Assembly: GCA_030055595.1 (NCBI GenBank) | Contig: JASFYH010000001.1 | Span: 1-64,000, forward strand | From: Archaeoglobales archaeon | Lineage (GTDB): Archaea > Halobacteriota > Archaeoglobi > Archaeoglobales > Archaeoglobaceae | DNA: 64,000 nucleotides | Direction of reading: 5' to 3' | Part shown: one piece after another, positions 1-9,398 of the stretch | Numbering within the stretch: the stretch's first letter is position 1 | How the letters are laid out: each line of letters begins with the position of its first letter | Translations under genes and position numbers: made by a program | The notes under the pieces: generated by a model | The model's database searches: none | Told to the model about the DNA's origin: nothing | The model's input: the letters and a program-made list of their open reading frames with translations, nothing else

Positions 1-425
1 CGAGAATTCCAACCCGCGGTACTCAGGATACCCCACCTTGTAACCAGCAAGCTTACGCCTACGGGGCTTTCACCCTCTATGGCAGGCCGTTCCAGGCCAC
101 TTCGGCTTCGCTTACTGGCATTAGGCAGGGTCCTGCAACCCCACATCCACCTTCTCTTGCGAGAAGGTGTTCGGTTTGGGCTATGCCGCTTTCGGTCGCC
201 CCTACTAACGGCATCTCGTTTGATTTCTTTTCCTGCGGGTACTCAGATGCTTCCTTTCCCCGCGTTCCCGCTCCTTACGGAGCGTCCCCGAAGGGACAGG
301 ATTGCCCATTCGGGAATCCCGGGTTCTAAGGCTCCATGCGCCTCCCCCAGGCTTTTCACAGCTTGGCATGCCCTTCCTCGGCGCCCGAGCCAAGCCATCC
401 ACCGACCGGGATAACCGCCGGTAGT
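1..425 (-). rRNA. 23S ribosomal RNA, 5' part only
   Basis: The reverse complement of this stretch reads as the 5' domain of archaeal 23S rRNA; the conserved block GGTGGATGGCTTGGCTCGGG lies near its start at about 375-405. The gene is cut by the left window edge, so only roughly the first 425 nt are present. The exact 5' end is estimated from the usual distance upstream of that block and could be off by about 15 nt. It lies downstream of the 16S gene in the same transcription unit. Open reading frames drawn across it are not genes. Confidence 0.93.
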
Positions 426-557
426 CAGTTCCAGTTTGCACCTACCCCTGCACGGCCTCATTTGCCCGAAGGCATTAACCCTTCCCCGACGACTTTCATC
501 GGCGGGTGCATGAAAAGGAGCTTGTCAGCATTTAAGCCTGACAGGCAGGTGTTCGCT
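426..557 (-). other. 16S-23S spacer with the 3' half of the 16S processing stem
   Basis: This 132-nt spacer contains no cloverleaf and no T-loop sequence, so the tRNA-Ala often found between archaeal 16S and 23S genes is missing. Positions 520-530 (GCTTGTCAGCA on the plus strand) are exactly complementary to 2083-2093, upstream of 16S. Positions 540-549 match 2062-2074 in the same way. Together they would close a long stem around 16S with internal unpaired bases, as expected of the bulge-helix-bulge substrate of the tRNA splicing endonuclease. The stem is visible in the sequence; the processing role is inferred. Confidence 0.75.
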
Positions 558-2038
<1,481 letters not shown>

Positions 2039-2225
2039 TGGCGGGGATAAAGTGAATACGTCCCCTGCCTGCCAGTATGCTCTGCTGACAAGCCCCGCAT
2101 CAGACCGCAAAAGGTTTTGCGGTCCTCCTTTACTATACCGCGGATTAGAAACCACCCCCTCATTCAAAGCATCGCTCTGTCGGGGTCCTTGCTGGATCCG
2201 CGGTTATTTACGTGAAGTTGTCGTG
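2039..2225 (-). other. rRNA operon leader with 5' half of the 16S processing stem and hairpins
   Basis: This stretch of about 190 nt lies between the rRNA promoter and the 16S gene. It holds the upstream half of the 16S processing stem (2062-2093), which pairs with 520-549 in the spacer. A perfect 10-bp hairpin sits at 2103-2112/2115-2124, and a 9-bp inverted repeat (ACCGCGGAT type) at 2137-2145/2196-2204. No protein-coding gene is supported. The hairpins are seen directly; whether they act in antitermination or rRNA folding is unknown. Confidence 0.7.
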
Positions 2226-2245
2226 TAGTATATCATTACTCTTTT

Positions 2246-2256
2246 GGATTTATAAG
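2246..2256 (-). promoter_or_regulatory. rRNA operon TATA box
   Basis: On the minus strand this reads CTTATAAATCC, preceded by an A-rich stretch (CAAAAGT) in the position of a BRE. Transcription would start about 25 nt further on, near 2222-2225. It is the only strong TATA-like element upstream of 16S within the window. Confidence 0.65.
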
Positions 2257-2365
2257 ACTTTTGCTCAACTTGCTGAGGACTTTTGCATGTTCAATGAGTC
2301 TCATTAAATTTAGATCTATCTCCTGAAATCGCAAATCTTAAATAGTCTCTTTATCTTGAATTTTC

Positions 2366-3406
2366 ATGAGCTACGAAGTTTTAATGGAAAAACTTGGTTT
2401 TCCGAACTCTGAAAAGCTTAAAAAGATTTTAATGTATCTAATGGATGAAGAAAGTGCTCGAATTGCTTCTGCTCTACCCGGGAGCTTGGAAGAACTCTCT
2501 CAAAAACTGAGAATGGAAAGAGACAGAGTGAGAGAGATCCTTGAAAAACTCTTCTCAAAAGGAGTTGTTTTCCCAAAAGATTTCAAAAAAAGAGAATATT
2601 TCAGATTTGCAAGAGACATAATCCAATTACACGACTCCACACTTGCAAATAAGAATGTAAAAGATCCAGAATTTGCAAGACTTTGGAAAGAGTTTTTAGA
2701 CTCTGAAGGCTATCGTAAAATAGGTGAGATCCTTTCATCTTCCGGGATGAGGATCTGGAGAGTTATACCTGCTTATAATGCTATAAAAGACATTCCGGGC
2801 GTTTTACCTCAAGAGAATATAAAGGAACTCATAAAGGCTCAAGAGAGAATCGCTGTAGTCCCATGCTCATGTAGAAATCTCACAAGGCTAATTGAAGAGC
2901 CATGTAAACATACCGATGAGACTACTTGGCACTGTATACAGGTTGGGAGGGGGGCGGAATACGTTCTTGCAAAGAATGCCGGTGTTGAGATCTCATTAGA
3001 GGATGCTTTAAGACTTATAGAAAAGATCGAAGAAGACGGGTTGATCCACACATGGCCAAATACTTCAAAAATGGTCGATCCACGCATCACCGCTAACTGC
3101 AACTGCTGTGGCGACTGTTGCGAGTTTTTCCTCTCAGCAAGAGCTGCTGGTGTGGGTATAGGCAAAATTATCGAGAAGAGCAGGTATGAAGCTTTTGTCG
3201 AAGTTGAAAAATGCACTGGCTGTCAGACTTGCATTGAAAGGTGTCACTTCGATGCAATTGAGCTTTACAGACCTGAAGGTAGCAAGAAGTTCAAAGCTAA
3301 AGTTGTTGAAGAGAAGTGCTTTGGCTGTGGAGTTTGCGTTGTTGGGTGTAAGCAAAATGCAATAAAACTTAAAGCGGTCCGACCACCAGAGTTTATTTCG
3401 CAATAA
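2366..3406 (+). CDS. 4Fe-4S ferredoxin-type protein with N-terminal winged helix
   Basis: A 346-residue protein. Residues about 20-75 look like a winged helix-turn-helix. The middle has a cysteine cluster (C167, C169, C180, C190, and CNCCGDCC at 245-252). The C-terminus is a two-cluster ferredoxin with C283/C286/C289/C293 and C318/C321/C324/C328. This architecture suggests an iron-sulfur redox or sensing protein of the cytoplasm; the electron partner is unknown. A TATA-like CTTAAATAG at 2337-2345 lies about 25 nt before the ATG, so the message is probably leaderless. It could be a redox-responsive regulator, but that is inference. The HTH plus ferredoxin combination recurs in anaerobes. Confidence 0.8.
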   Translation: MSYEVLMEKLGFPNSEKLKKILMYLMDEESARIASALPGSLEELSQKLRMERDRVREILEKLFSKGVVFPKDFKKREYFRFARDIIQLHDSTLANKNVKDPEFARLWKEFLDSEGYRKIGEILSSSGMRIWRVIPAYNAIKDIPGVLPQENIKELIKAQERIAVVPCSCRNLTRLIEEPCKHTDETTWHCIQVGRGAEYVLAKNAGVEISLEDALRLIEKIEEDGLIHTWPNTSKMVDPRITANCNCCGDCCEFFLSARAAGVGIGKIIEKSRYEAFVEVEKCTGCQTCIERCHFDAIELYRPEGSKKFKAKVVEEKCFGCGVCVVGCKQNAIKLKAVRPPEFISQ

Positions 3407-3442
3407 CAAAAGCTTTTTATTTTTAGAATTTATCAAAGCGAT

Positions 3443-4309
3443 ATGAACGAGTTAACTGAAAGTTTAAGCAAATTTTTAGACGAGGAAGATAAAAAAATTT
3501 TAACGACACTCTCAAAGGAGCCAATAGTGCTCCAAGTTTTAAAGAAGATCTTCGAAGAACCTGAAAAAGCTGAAAAGTATATTATATTAGTAAAAGATAA
3601 TTATTCTGCAGTGCTTTTTACCACTAAGCTTGCTGAAAGAATATCTCGATACTTGGACGGCGAAGATGAGGATAAGTGTCTAAATATCTTTTTTATAGGT
3701 ATAAATCTCCTGACAGAAATTAAAGATCGAAGAGCCATTCAAAGCGTATTTTCGCTACTTAAAGAGGCTATAGATAGTAGAATAAATCTCAATAAATTTG
3801 AAACTGCTGCAAAACTTGTAAGATCCTTTAAAGAGTTTGGATATGGTAGTTACATAAAGAAACTTCTCTTCCATGCGATTGAAGTCTCAGAAGCTAAAGA
3901 CTTTGCACGGGCTATAAGAATACTTGAATTGCTTCCCGCAAATGAAGATGTGCTTACAGTAAAGTCTTACATTCTGCTCGAATGGGGGAAATCGATCTCT
4001 ATTAGTGATCCAGTAGCGGGTTTAAGAAAAATTGATGAAGCTCTAAAGTTAAAAGACTTACCCTCTGCAAGGATCGCTATGGCAGAGATCTATGAGAGTA
4101 TTTGCGAATATGCAAAGGCTTACGAGATCTATTCGAATCTCAAAAATTATCCCGGGATAGAAAGAAAACTTTTAAGGCTCTTAATGGAGTGGGGGGAAGA
4201 AACCAAGGATATAAGAAAGCTCGAAGAGGCTAAGCTCTTAGCAGGGAGCGATCCTCTCCTCATAGATGAGATAGAGAGAAGAATAAAGAAGATAAAAGGA
4301 CAAAATTAA
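3443..4309 (+). CDS. Unrecognised helical, TPR-like repeat protein
   Basis: A 288-residue soluble, strongly helical protein rich in Glu, Lys and Leu. The second half has repeating helix pairs in a TPR-like pattern (for example around the [19 protein letters not shown] segment). I do not recognise a named family. A T-rich stretch with TATA character at 3411-3420 lies about 25 nt before the ATG, suggesting its own promoter and a leaderless message. It converges on the 4306-4704 gene and overlaps it by 4 nt. A scaffolding or protein-binding role would fit TPR-like repeats, but nothing here shows a partner. Confidence 0.7.
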   Translation: MNELTESLSKFLDEEDKKILTTLSKEPIVLQVLKKIFEEPEKAEKYIILVKDNYSAVLFTTKLAERISRYLDGEDEDKCLNIFFIGINLLTEIKDRRAIQSVFSLLKEAIDSRINLNKFETAAKLVRSFKEFGYGSYIKKLLFHAIEVSEAKDFARAIRILELLPANEDVLTVKSYILLEWGKSISISDPVAGLRKIDEALKLKDLPSARIAMAEIYESICEYAKAYEIYSNLKNYPGIERKLLRLLMEWGEETKDIRKLEEAKLLAGSDPLLIDEIERRIKKIKGQN

Positions 4310-4704
4310 AGGCTTTCAGGGTCGTATCCAAGCACAGCAACCCACCACCACCTCGCCATATCCACAAGATCTTTGCTGAAGGCTCCAGAGAGAGAATATT
4401 CCCCCTCTCTAATGGATAACATTCCCGCACCTATGAGTTTGTTTCTCATAGAATAAAAAGACGAGCGAACCATCTTAAGCTCTTCAAGGATCTTATCCCA
4501 CTCCTCAACTCTCAAAGGTTTTCCCGCTTTTTGTCTTTCTTCGACTAAGTTAAGAAATTTTATGGCTTTCATAGCTACATCCTCTTTTCTAAAGATCCTT
4601 CTCATGAGCTCAAGCATCGGATTTTTAGATTGAGAGACTCTCGCAGTAGCAGTTGACCTAATTATTAAAGAGGTGGCGGTCTTTGGAGCGTCCTTTACCT
4701 TCAC
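4306..4704 (-). CDS. Small archaeal protein of unknown function, possible HTH
   Basis: A 132-residue basic protein starting with GTG. Residues about 45-110 are predicted helical. The stretch around [20 protein letters not shown] followed by [18 protein letters not shown] looks like a helix-turn-helix with a wing, so DNA binding is possible but unproven. The C-terminus has an unusual run of three tryptophans ([12 protein letters not shown]). A TATA-like AATATAATCC at about 4722-4731 sits 20-25 nt upstream, so the message is probably leaderless. It overlaps the 3' end of the convergent gene by 4 nt and shares its upstream region with the divergent radical SAM gene. Confidence 0.6.
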   Translation of the reverse strand: MKVKDAPKTATSLIIRSTATARVSQSKNPMLELMRRIFRKEDVAMKAIKFLNLVEERQKAGKPLRVEEWDKILEELKMVRSSFYSMRNKLIGAGMLSIREGEYSLSGAFSKDLVDMARWWWVAVLGYDPESL

Positions 4705-4740
4705 AAAAAGATTTTTCCAAATAGGATTATATTCTTATCG

Positions 4741-5730
4741 ATGAAAGAAGCAAGGTTATACAGAAAGTTCGGCGATCATGTTGTATGTCAACTTTGCCAC
4801 AGATTTTGCAAGATCAAAGAGGGCGGATGCGGTTTTTGTAGAATTAGAAGAAACATAGGGGGCAAACTTTTCACTATTAGCTACGGAAAAATCAGTTTTA
4901 TCGAGAGTAGACCCATAGAGATCAAACCTTTTTTCCACTTTAAGCCCGGGAGCACGAGTATGACCTTTGCGGGATATTCCTGCAATTTTGAATGCCCTTG
5001 GTGTCAAAATTGGATGATCTCGAGGGCTTTACCTTCAGGTCCAGAGATAACTCCTGAATTTATTACCGAAAAAGCGTTCGAAAATAGGGATCTGAGTGTT
5101 TGTGCAAGCCTAAATGAGCCAACACTTCTTTTTGAATTCTTGTTAGAAGTATTTAGGATCTCAAAACAGAGGGGGTTGCTAACGACACTCGTGTCTAACG
5201 GATACATGAGTGTATTGGCTTTGAAAGAACTGAGAAAAGTGGGTTTGGACGCTCTTAAAGTCGATGTAAAAGGTGGAGAAGGAGTTTACAGTAATTATCT
5301 ATCTGCAAAAGATCGAAACGTCTGGAGAGTGGTTAATAAAGCTTTAAAACTTGGGATACATGTCGAAATTGTAAACTTGCTCGTTACAAATGTCAGCGAT
5401 TCAGAGGATAGCCTTAGGGAAGTTATAGAAAACCACCTAAATTTTGCTGGTGCTGATGTCCCAATTCATTTCACGAGGTATTTTCCAGCCTATCTCTTTA
5501 AAGAGAGGGCAACCGATATCCAAAAACTTGAAATGGCGGTTGAAATGGCAAAAAAGGAGGGAATCGAATTTGTTTACATTGGAAACGTTCCGGGACATAG
5601 AGCAGAGAATACCTTTTGTCCCAATTGTGGAAAACTGCTGATAAGAAGGTTCTCATATAAAGTCCTTGATAATCGAATAAAAGATGGAAGATGTTCCTAT
5701 TGCAACGAAGAGCTCTATGGAGTTTGGTAA
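4741..5730 (+). CDS. amrS: AmrS-type radical SAM enzyme
   Basis: A 329-residue radical SAM protein. The cluster motif is CNFECPWC (C81, C85, C88), i.e. CX3CX2C, within the CPWCQN context typical of the AmmeMemoRadiSam system family (pyruvate formate-lyase-activase-like). A cysteine-rich N-terminus (C16, C19, C23, C30, C33) and a C-terminal zinc ribbon (two CxxC pairs at about 290-322) flank the barrel. It would cleave S-adenosylmethionine using a 4Fe-4S cluster; the natural substrate of the family is unsettled. Neither an AMMECR1 nor a Memo partner gene is next to it. The start is the first ATG of the frame. Confidence 0.85.
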   Translation: MKEARLYRKFGDHVVCQLCHRFCKIKEGGCGFCRIRRNIGGKLFTISYGKISFIESRPIEIKPFFHFKPGSTSMTFAGYSCNFECPWCQNWMISRALPSGPEITPEFITEKAFENRDLSVCASLNEPTLLFEFLLEVFRISKQRGLLTTLVSNGYMSVLALKELRKVGLDALKVDVKGGEGVYSNYLSAKDRNVWRVVNKALKLGIHVEIVNLLVTNVSDSEDSLREVIENHLNFAGADVPIHFTRYFPAYLFKERATDIQKLEMAVEMAKKEGIEFVYIGNVPGHRAENTFCPNCGKLLIRRFSYKVLDNRIKDGRCSYCNEELYGVW

Positions 5731-5978
5731 AGTCGAAGAGTCAGATTAATAACACTCTAAGAATATGTTAATTTCTTCCCATAAAGTATAGAGCCAAAGA
5801 AGTAAATCGCAATTGCGGTTTTCCCGAAGTATTTTGATTTAGTAACTTTAAATCGACGCTAAGTTATTTTTGAGCTCTAAAAAGCTATTGGTGATTGCAG
5901 AATTCAGCATTTCGGTTTGTTTGAGCTTATAGCGAATGCGAATGTTAATTGCTTTAATAAAATAAATTCCTTAAAATA

Positions 5979-6590
5979 ATGAAAACTTCTATATGCACTC
6001 CCTCCAAGTCTATTTCTGTGGCAACACTGGACATATATAGCTTTCAGCTACTTGTGACGCTCGTAAGCGCTTTAGGAGTCTCGTTTGTCCTTAAGGACTA
6101 TGTAGCCAGTGCTATCGCTGGACTTATCTTCAGAAAAGTGAAGCACATAAGACCAAATACGAGAATAAAGGTGATGGTGAACCCGGTGATAAAGGGAGAC
6201 GTTGTTGACATTGGCTGGTTTAGGACGACGCTTAAGGAAGTTGGGGATGGAGAAAGACTGCCAAGTGTCCACACTGGCAGAATTCTGAAGCTTCCGAACT
6301 TCTTCCTATTTAACAATCCCCTCGTGATCTATGGGGAAACGATCACAGACGAAGTCGTTGCCTACATAGAAGCCAAGAGATTTAACCCCTCATGCATTGA
6401 GCTAATGCGGAAAGCAATCGAAGAGGAAGGGCATAAGGTTGTCGAGGTAGGCGTTTTTCAGAAAGAGAACTATTTCATAGTCCACGGGATCTTTGAGAGC
6501 GATATAAGTGAGATGACAGATGTAAGGAGCAAGATCTTACTCAACTTCTTTAAGAAAGTAGAGGAAGCTTCAAAAAAGGCGGGAAGCTAA
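5979..6590 (+). CDS. Minimal MscS-like mechanosensitive channel protein
   Basis: A 203-residue protein. One hydrophobic segment at about 20-52 ends in a pattern like the pore-lining TM3 of MscS (small residues, then FVLKDYVASAIAGLIF). It is followed by the MscS beta domain at about 60-125, including RTTLKEVGDGERL and LPNFFLFNNPL. The usual TM1 and TM2 are absent, so the protein is shorter than the typical 270-290 residues. A 248-nt AT-rich intergenic region precedes it. A membrane location and channel or osmotic role follow from the family. Whether one helix is enough to form a channel, or the gene is a truncated relic, is open. Confidence 0.65.
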   Translation: MKTSICTPSKSISVATLDIYSFQLLVTLVSALGVSFVLKDYVASAIAGLIFRKVKHIRPNTRIKVMVNPVIKGDVVDIGWFRTTLKEVGDGERLPSVHTGRILKLPNFFLFNNPLVIYGETITDEVVAYIEAKRFNPSCIELMRKAIEEEGHKVVEVGVFQKENYFIVHGIFESDISEMTDVRSKILLNFFKKVEEASKKAGS

Positions 6591-7849
6591 AATTTTCTGT
6601 CCTTCTTTTTCATCTCGGGATAAAGGATCTCTTTTACAGAGTCGAGGAATCCCGAGTAAATGTGGGCATCAACTGCAAAGTGAGCATAGCTGTAATCGCT
6701 AAAACCTGTCAGCTCGGCGGCGTATTTTGTAAGCAGAGCAAATCCAAACATGTTTGCATGCATAGCTCCATAAGCGTCATTCGATCGCATGTAAAAGACT
6801 CCTCGAAGTTTTCCTCTATTGTTTAGAAACTGGTATCCTCTAAGGCATGGCGGGTCATTGCTAAGCAGATCCCATGGTCTTGAAATTCCAACGTAGCAAT
6901 CTCTTCTGCATTTGTCCTCCTTAAGCTTTCTTATGGCTTCAAATAGCTGATCAACCTTTATGGGATCCTTAGTGCAAAATCTGGCTCTCTCTGCATACGT
7001 ATATTCTTCTCCCTCCTTTAAAATGCTCTTCTCAACTCTCTCGAGCAATTTTTCTGCACAGATAACGTATTCGTGTGCGTAATCGATGCCATATCTCTCA
7101 GTGAAAGGAGCCTTGTCATGAAGTTTGTTCTCTTCGGGCTTTTTAACCTCTACAAAGAATCTATGGATGAACTTGCTCGTCTTCTGCCCTTCAAACATGT
7201 CCCACTCAGTCTCTTTGAATTTTCCATGGTTGTAAATGACTTCGAGAGCGGAATGCCATGCGGAAGAGATATAATCCTCAACCAAATGTGTTCCGAGCTC
7301 AGTATAACCGAAGATTTCTTCTTTTTGTTCTGAAATCAATTTTGCTTTGTTGAGATCCCTCTCGTAAATATGTGGAACGCCTACGAGCATAGCAATGCTC
7401 CCTTGGGGCAATGCGGTTTTTTCTGCAACGTTCTTCAAGGCAAAGGAGAGAAAGCGAAAATTCTGCTCGAAATAGTTGAAGCAGTCGAGTGAGCGAATGT
7501 AGGCGGTCAAATGCAGTTTTCCGTCAAAAAGAAATGATAGCTCGGTTATTGCTGGAGGATTTGGCGAGAAGGCTTCTTCTGGTCTCCAGATTGGGATTGA
7601 AACTCGCCTTGTAAATCTTCTCTCATTAAGCTTTTGAACCGCTATCTCAACGACTTCGTGAAATCTGCTCAGGTATTTCTCAGCGAAGTAGTCCTTAGGC
7701 ACTTCAGCATCTGTCGGGTTTTCGACAACCAAAAAGCTTGGACCAGTGCTAAGATAATTCCCGAACCTTGATCTGCAAAGAACACCGTTATCGAGAACTT
7801 TTCCAATTATCGCCTCTCTTGCCTCTCGCCAGTCCTTTGCTATGATCAT
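6587..7849 (-). CDS. Tandem-duplicated thymidylate-synthase-like protein
   Basis: A 420-residue protein made of two thymidylate synthase (TS)-like halves. The C-terminal half has the TS landmarks in order: R315/R316, catalytic PPCL (C335), RSND (355-358), N366, and D394/H396/Y398. The N-terminal half repeats them as R81/R82, PPAI (A100 in place of the cysteine), RSLD (119-122), N130, and H160/Y162. Spacings are the same within one residue, and Asn to His is exactly 30 in both. TS is normally an obligate homodimer whose paired arginines bind the neighbour's dUMP phosphate. This looks like a fused pseudo-dimer with one active and one dead site. Asn366 favours dUMP over dCMP. A TATA-like ATTTAAATC lies about 25 nt before the ATG. 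Confidence 0.75.
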   Translation of the reverse strand: MIIAKDWREAREAIIGKVLDNGVLCRSRFGNYLSTGPSFLVVENPTDAEVPKDYFAEKYLSRFHEVVEIAVQKLNERRFTRRVSIPIWRPEEAFSPNPPAITELSFLFDGKLHLTAYIRSLDCFNYFEQNFRFLSFALKNVAEKTALPQGSIAMLVGVPHIYERDLNKAKLISEQKEEIFGYTELGTHLVEDYISSAWHSALEVIYNHGKFKETEWDMFEGQKTSKFIHRFFVEVKKPEENKLHDKAPFTERYGIDYAHEYVICAEKLLERVEKSILKEGEEYTYAERARFCTKDPIKVDQLFEAIRKLKEDKCRRDCYVGISRPWDLLSNDPPCLRGYQFLNNRGKLRGVFYMRSNDAYGAMHANMFGFALLTKYAAELTGFSDYSYAHFAVDAHIYSGFLDSVKEILYPEMKKKDRKF

Positions 7850-7873
7850 CCTGACTCTGTAAAAATTGTTGAT

Positions 7874-8623
7874 TTAAATCTTTATCCACTGACAGGCATT
7901 GTTTATGCATGCACACCTCATCTGGCTGTGCTCATAGCATTCCCTCCACTCGCAAGTGGTCACGATCGGTTGCTCAAAAATGGATCTGCAGACCTGCCCT
8001 GAACAGCCGTCTAAAGTGCAGTCTTTATCGCTGTTGCATTTGCCAAATGTAGACCAGCCACAGAATTCAACACTCTTCTTTTCAAGCTTAACAGCTTCTC
8101 CCGAAAGGCTGACGAATTCAACTCCAAGATCTGTGGCGTTGAAGATCTTCACTTCCTTCTGGCAAAGACATCTTAGCAACAGTCCATCATAGTCTTTTTC
8201 GATCACTCTGTAAACTTCTCCCCTTTCAACCTTGATCTCATCGCTTCCGCAATTTACAGTTACGTAGGCTCTGATCATTCTTGCTTGGGAGTCATAAACG
8301 TAGTAGTTCTGATACCCTCGGGTTAAATCTGAGCAATTACCAACTTCAAATTGTAACTTAGCCCATTTCTGACCACATTCTCCTCTAAAGAAAGCCCATT
8401 CGTCGCATTCAGTTCCATCTGGAAAAATACAGATTCCAAGTTGCCCTTGAGGCGTCGACTCTATTTTATAGCTGTAGCCCATTTCCTTACAATGAACCGC
8501 CGCGGGATTCGGCAATCCCACATTATTCAGGGCATTCTTTCCGCTCTCAAGACTCAACTTAACGACTGTGGCTCCACAGACCGCTATGATCAACACCACC
8601 AAGTAGACGAGGATCTTGCCCAT
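7874..8623 (-). CDS. Exported cysteine-rich protein with DUF333 and eight-cysteine domain
   Basis: A 249-residue protein with an N-terminal hydrophobic signal or anchor (about 4-23). Residues about 39-84 match the DUF333 pattern (NPAAVHCKEMGY, then GICIFPDGTECDEW and FRGECG). Residues about 185-249 form an eight-cysteine cluster domain (CGWSTFGKC, CTLDGCSGQVC, TCEWRECY, CACINNACQW). It is probably anchored outside the cytoplasmic membrane with disulfide or metal-bound cysteines. The function of neither domain is known. A TATA-like CATAAATAAGG at about 8638-8648 lies just upstream of the ATG. The gene stands alone, downstream of the divergent marC promoter region. Confidence 0.75.
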   Translation of the reverse strand: MGKILVYLVVLIIAVCGATVVKLSLESGKNALNNVGLPNPAAVHCKEMGYSYKIESTPQGQLGICIFPDGTECDEWAFFRGECGQKWAKLQFEVGNCSDLTRGYQNYYVYDSQARMIRAYVTVNCGSDEIKVERGEVYRVIEKDYDGLLLRCLCQKEVKIFNATDLGVEFVSLSGEAVKLEKKSVEFCGWSTFGKCNSDKDCTLDGCSGQVCRSIFEQPIVTTCEWRECYEHSQMRCACINNACQWIKI

Positions 8624-8708
8624 GCATAAAGATCCCCATGCCCTTATTTATGATTATTTTATTAGGAATAATTAATTAAACAACCATTATTTATTGAAAA
8701 TAAAATGC

Positions 8709-9332
8709 TTAAATGAGTCCCCAAGAAGTGAGCCACCCAGTAAAACCACCGTATAATAGCTGTGCTGCGAATGCTGCTATTATGATCGTCATGAAGCGAC
8801 TTATCGCTCTCACTCCGTTGATCCCGAGGATCTTTATGAGTAATTCAGAGTATCTCAGCAACACATAAGCCAAAAAGACGACGATGAAAATGCTGAAGAT
8901 CAAAGAATAGAATGAAACTGTTTTTGAGAGAACTATTATCGTTGTCATAGTCCCCGGACCGACCAATAGGGGTGTTGCGATCGGGACGATCGCTATTTCG
9001 TCCCCACTTTCAACTGCCTTAGTTCTTGGCAATCCGCCGAGCATGTCTATTGCAATGACCATCAAAAGAATTCCTCCGCCGATCTGCAGACTGAAAACGC
9101 TCACGTTGAAGAATTCAAGGATTAAACTCCCTCCAATAGCCAAGATTATGGCTAAGAAGAAAATTGTTAGAATTGACTGCCTTACGATCCTATGCCTCTT
9201 AGATCGATCCATACCCTCCGTTAAGGATAAAAAAGTCGGTATAACTCCTACCGGATTAAGCACCGCAAAGATCTGTCCAGTGATCGAGATGATCTGGATC
9301 GTGGCTCCGAAGAAATCCATATACGGACGCAC
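8709..9332 (-). CDS. MarC family integral membrane protein
   Basis: A 207-residue (GTG start) polytopic protein with about six membrane helices. It has the MarC/UPF0056 features: a proline in helix 1 (LNPVGVIPTFLSLT) and the duplicated PLLVGPGTMTTII motif. The family is of uncertain transport function; the old link with antibiotic resistance has been withdrawn. A TATA-like ATTTATATC at about 9355-9364 places transcription near 9332 and supports the GTG. A GGGTG site instead favours the internal ATG at 9320; both are possible. It is divergent from the TctA-like gene. Confidence 0.85.
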   Translation of the reverse strand: MRPYMDFFGATIQIISITGQIFAVLNPVGVIPTFLSLTEGMDRSKRHRIVRQSILTIFFLAIILAIGGSLILEFFNVSVFSLQIGGGILLMVIAIDMLGGLPRTKAVESGDEIAIVPIATPLLVGPGTMTTIIVLSKTVSFYSLIFSIFIVVFLAYVLLRYSELLIKILGINGVRAISRFMTIIIAAFAAQLLYGGFTGWLTSWGLI

Positions 9333-9398
9333 CCTTTTCTTACGAGTGTAGAAGTTGATATAAATCTTCTTGAATTGGAAAAATTTTAAATTTGCACA

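Noticed and set aside
426-557. Spacer tRNA-Ala
   Set aside because: No T-loop, anticodon arm or acceptor stem can be drawn; only the processing stem is there.
2103-2124. Leader hairpin as a terminator
   Set aside because: It lies upstream of 16S within the transcribed leader and lacks a following T-run on the coding strand.
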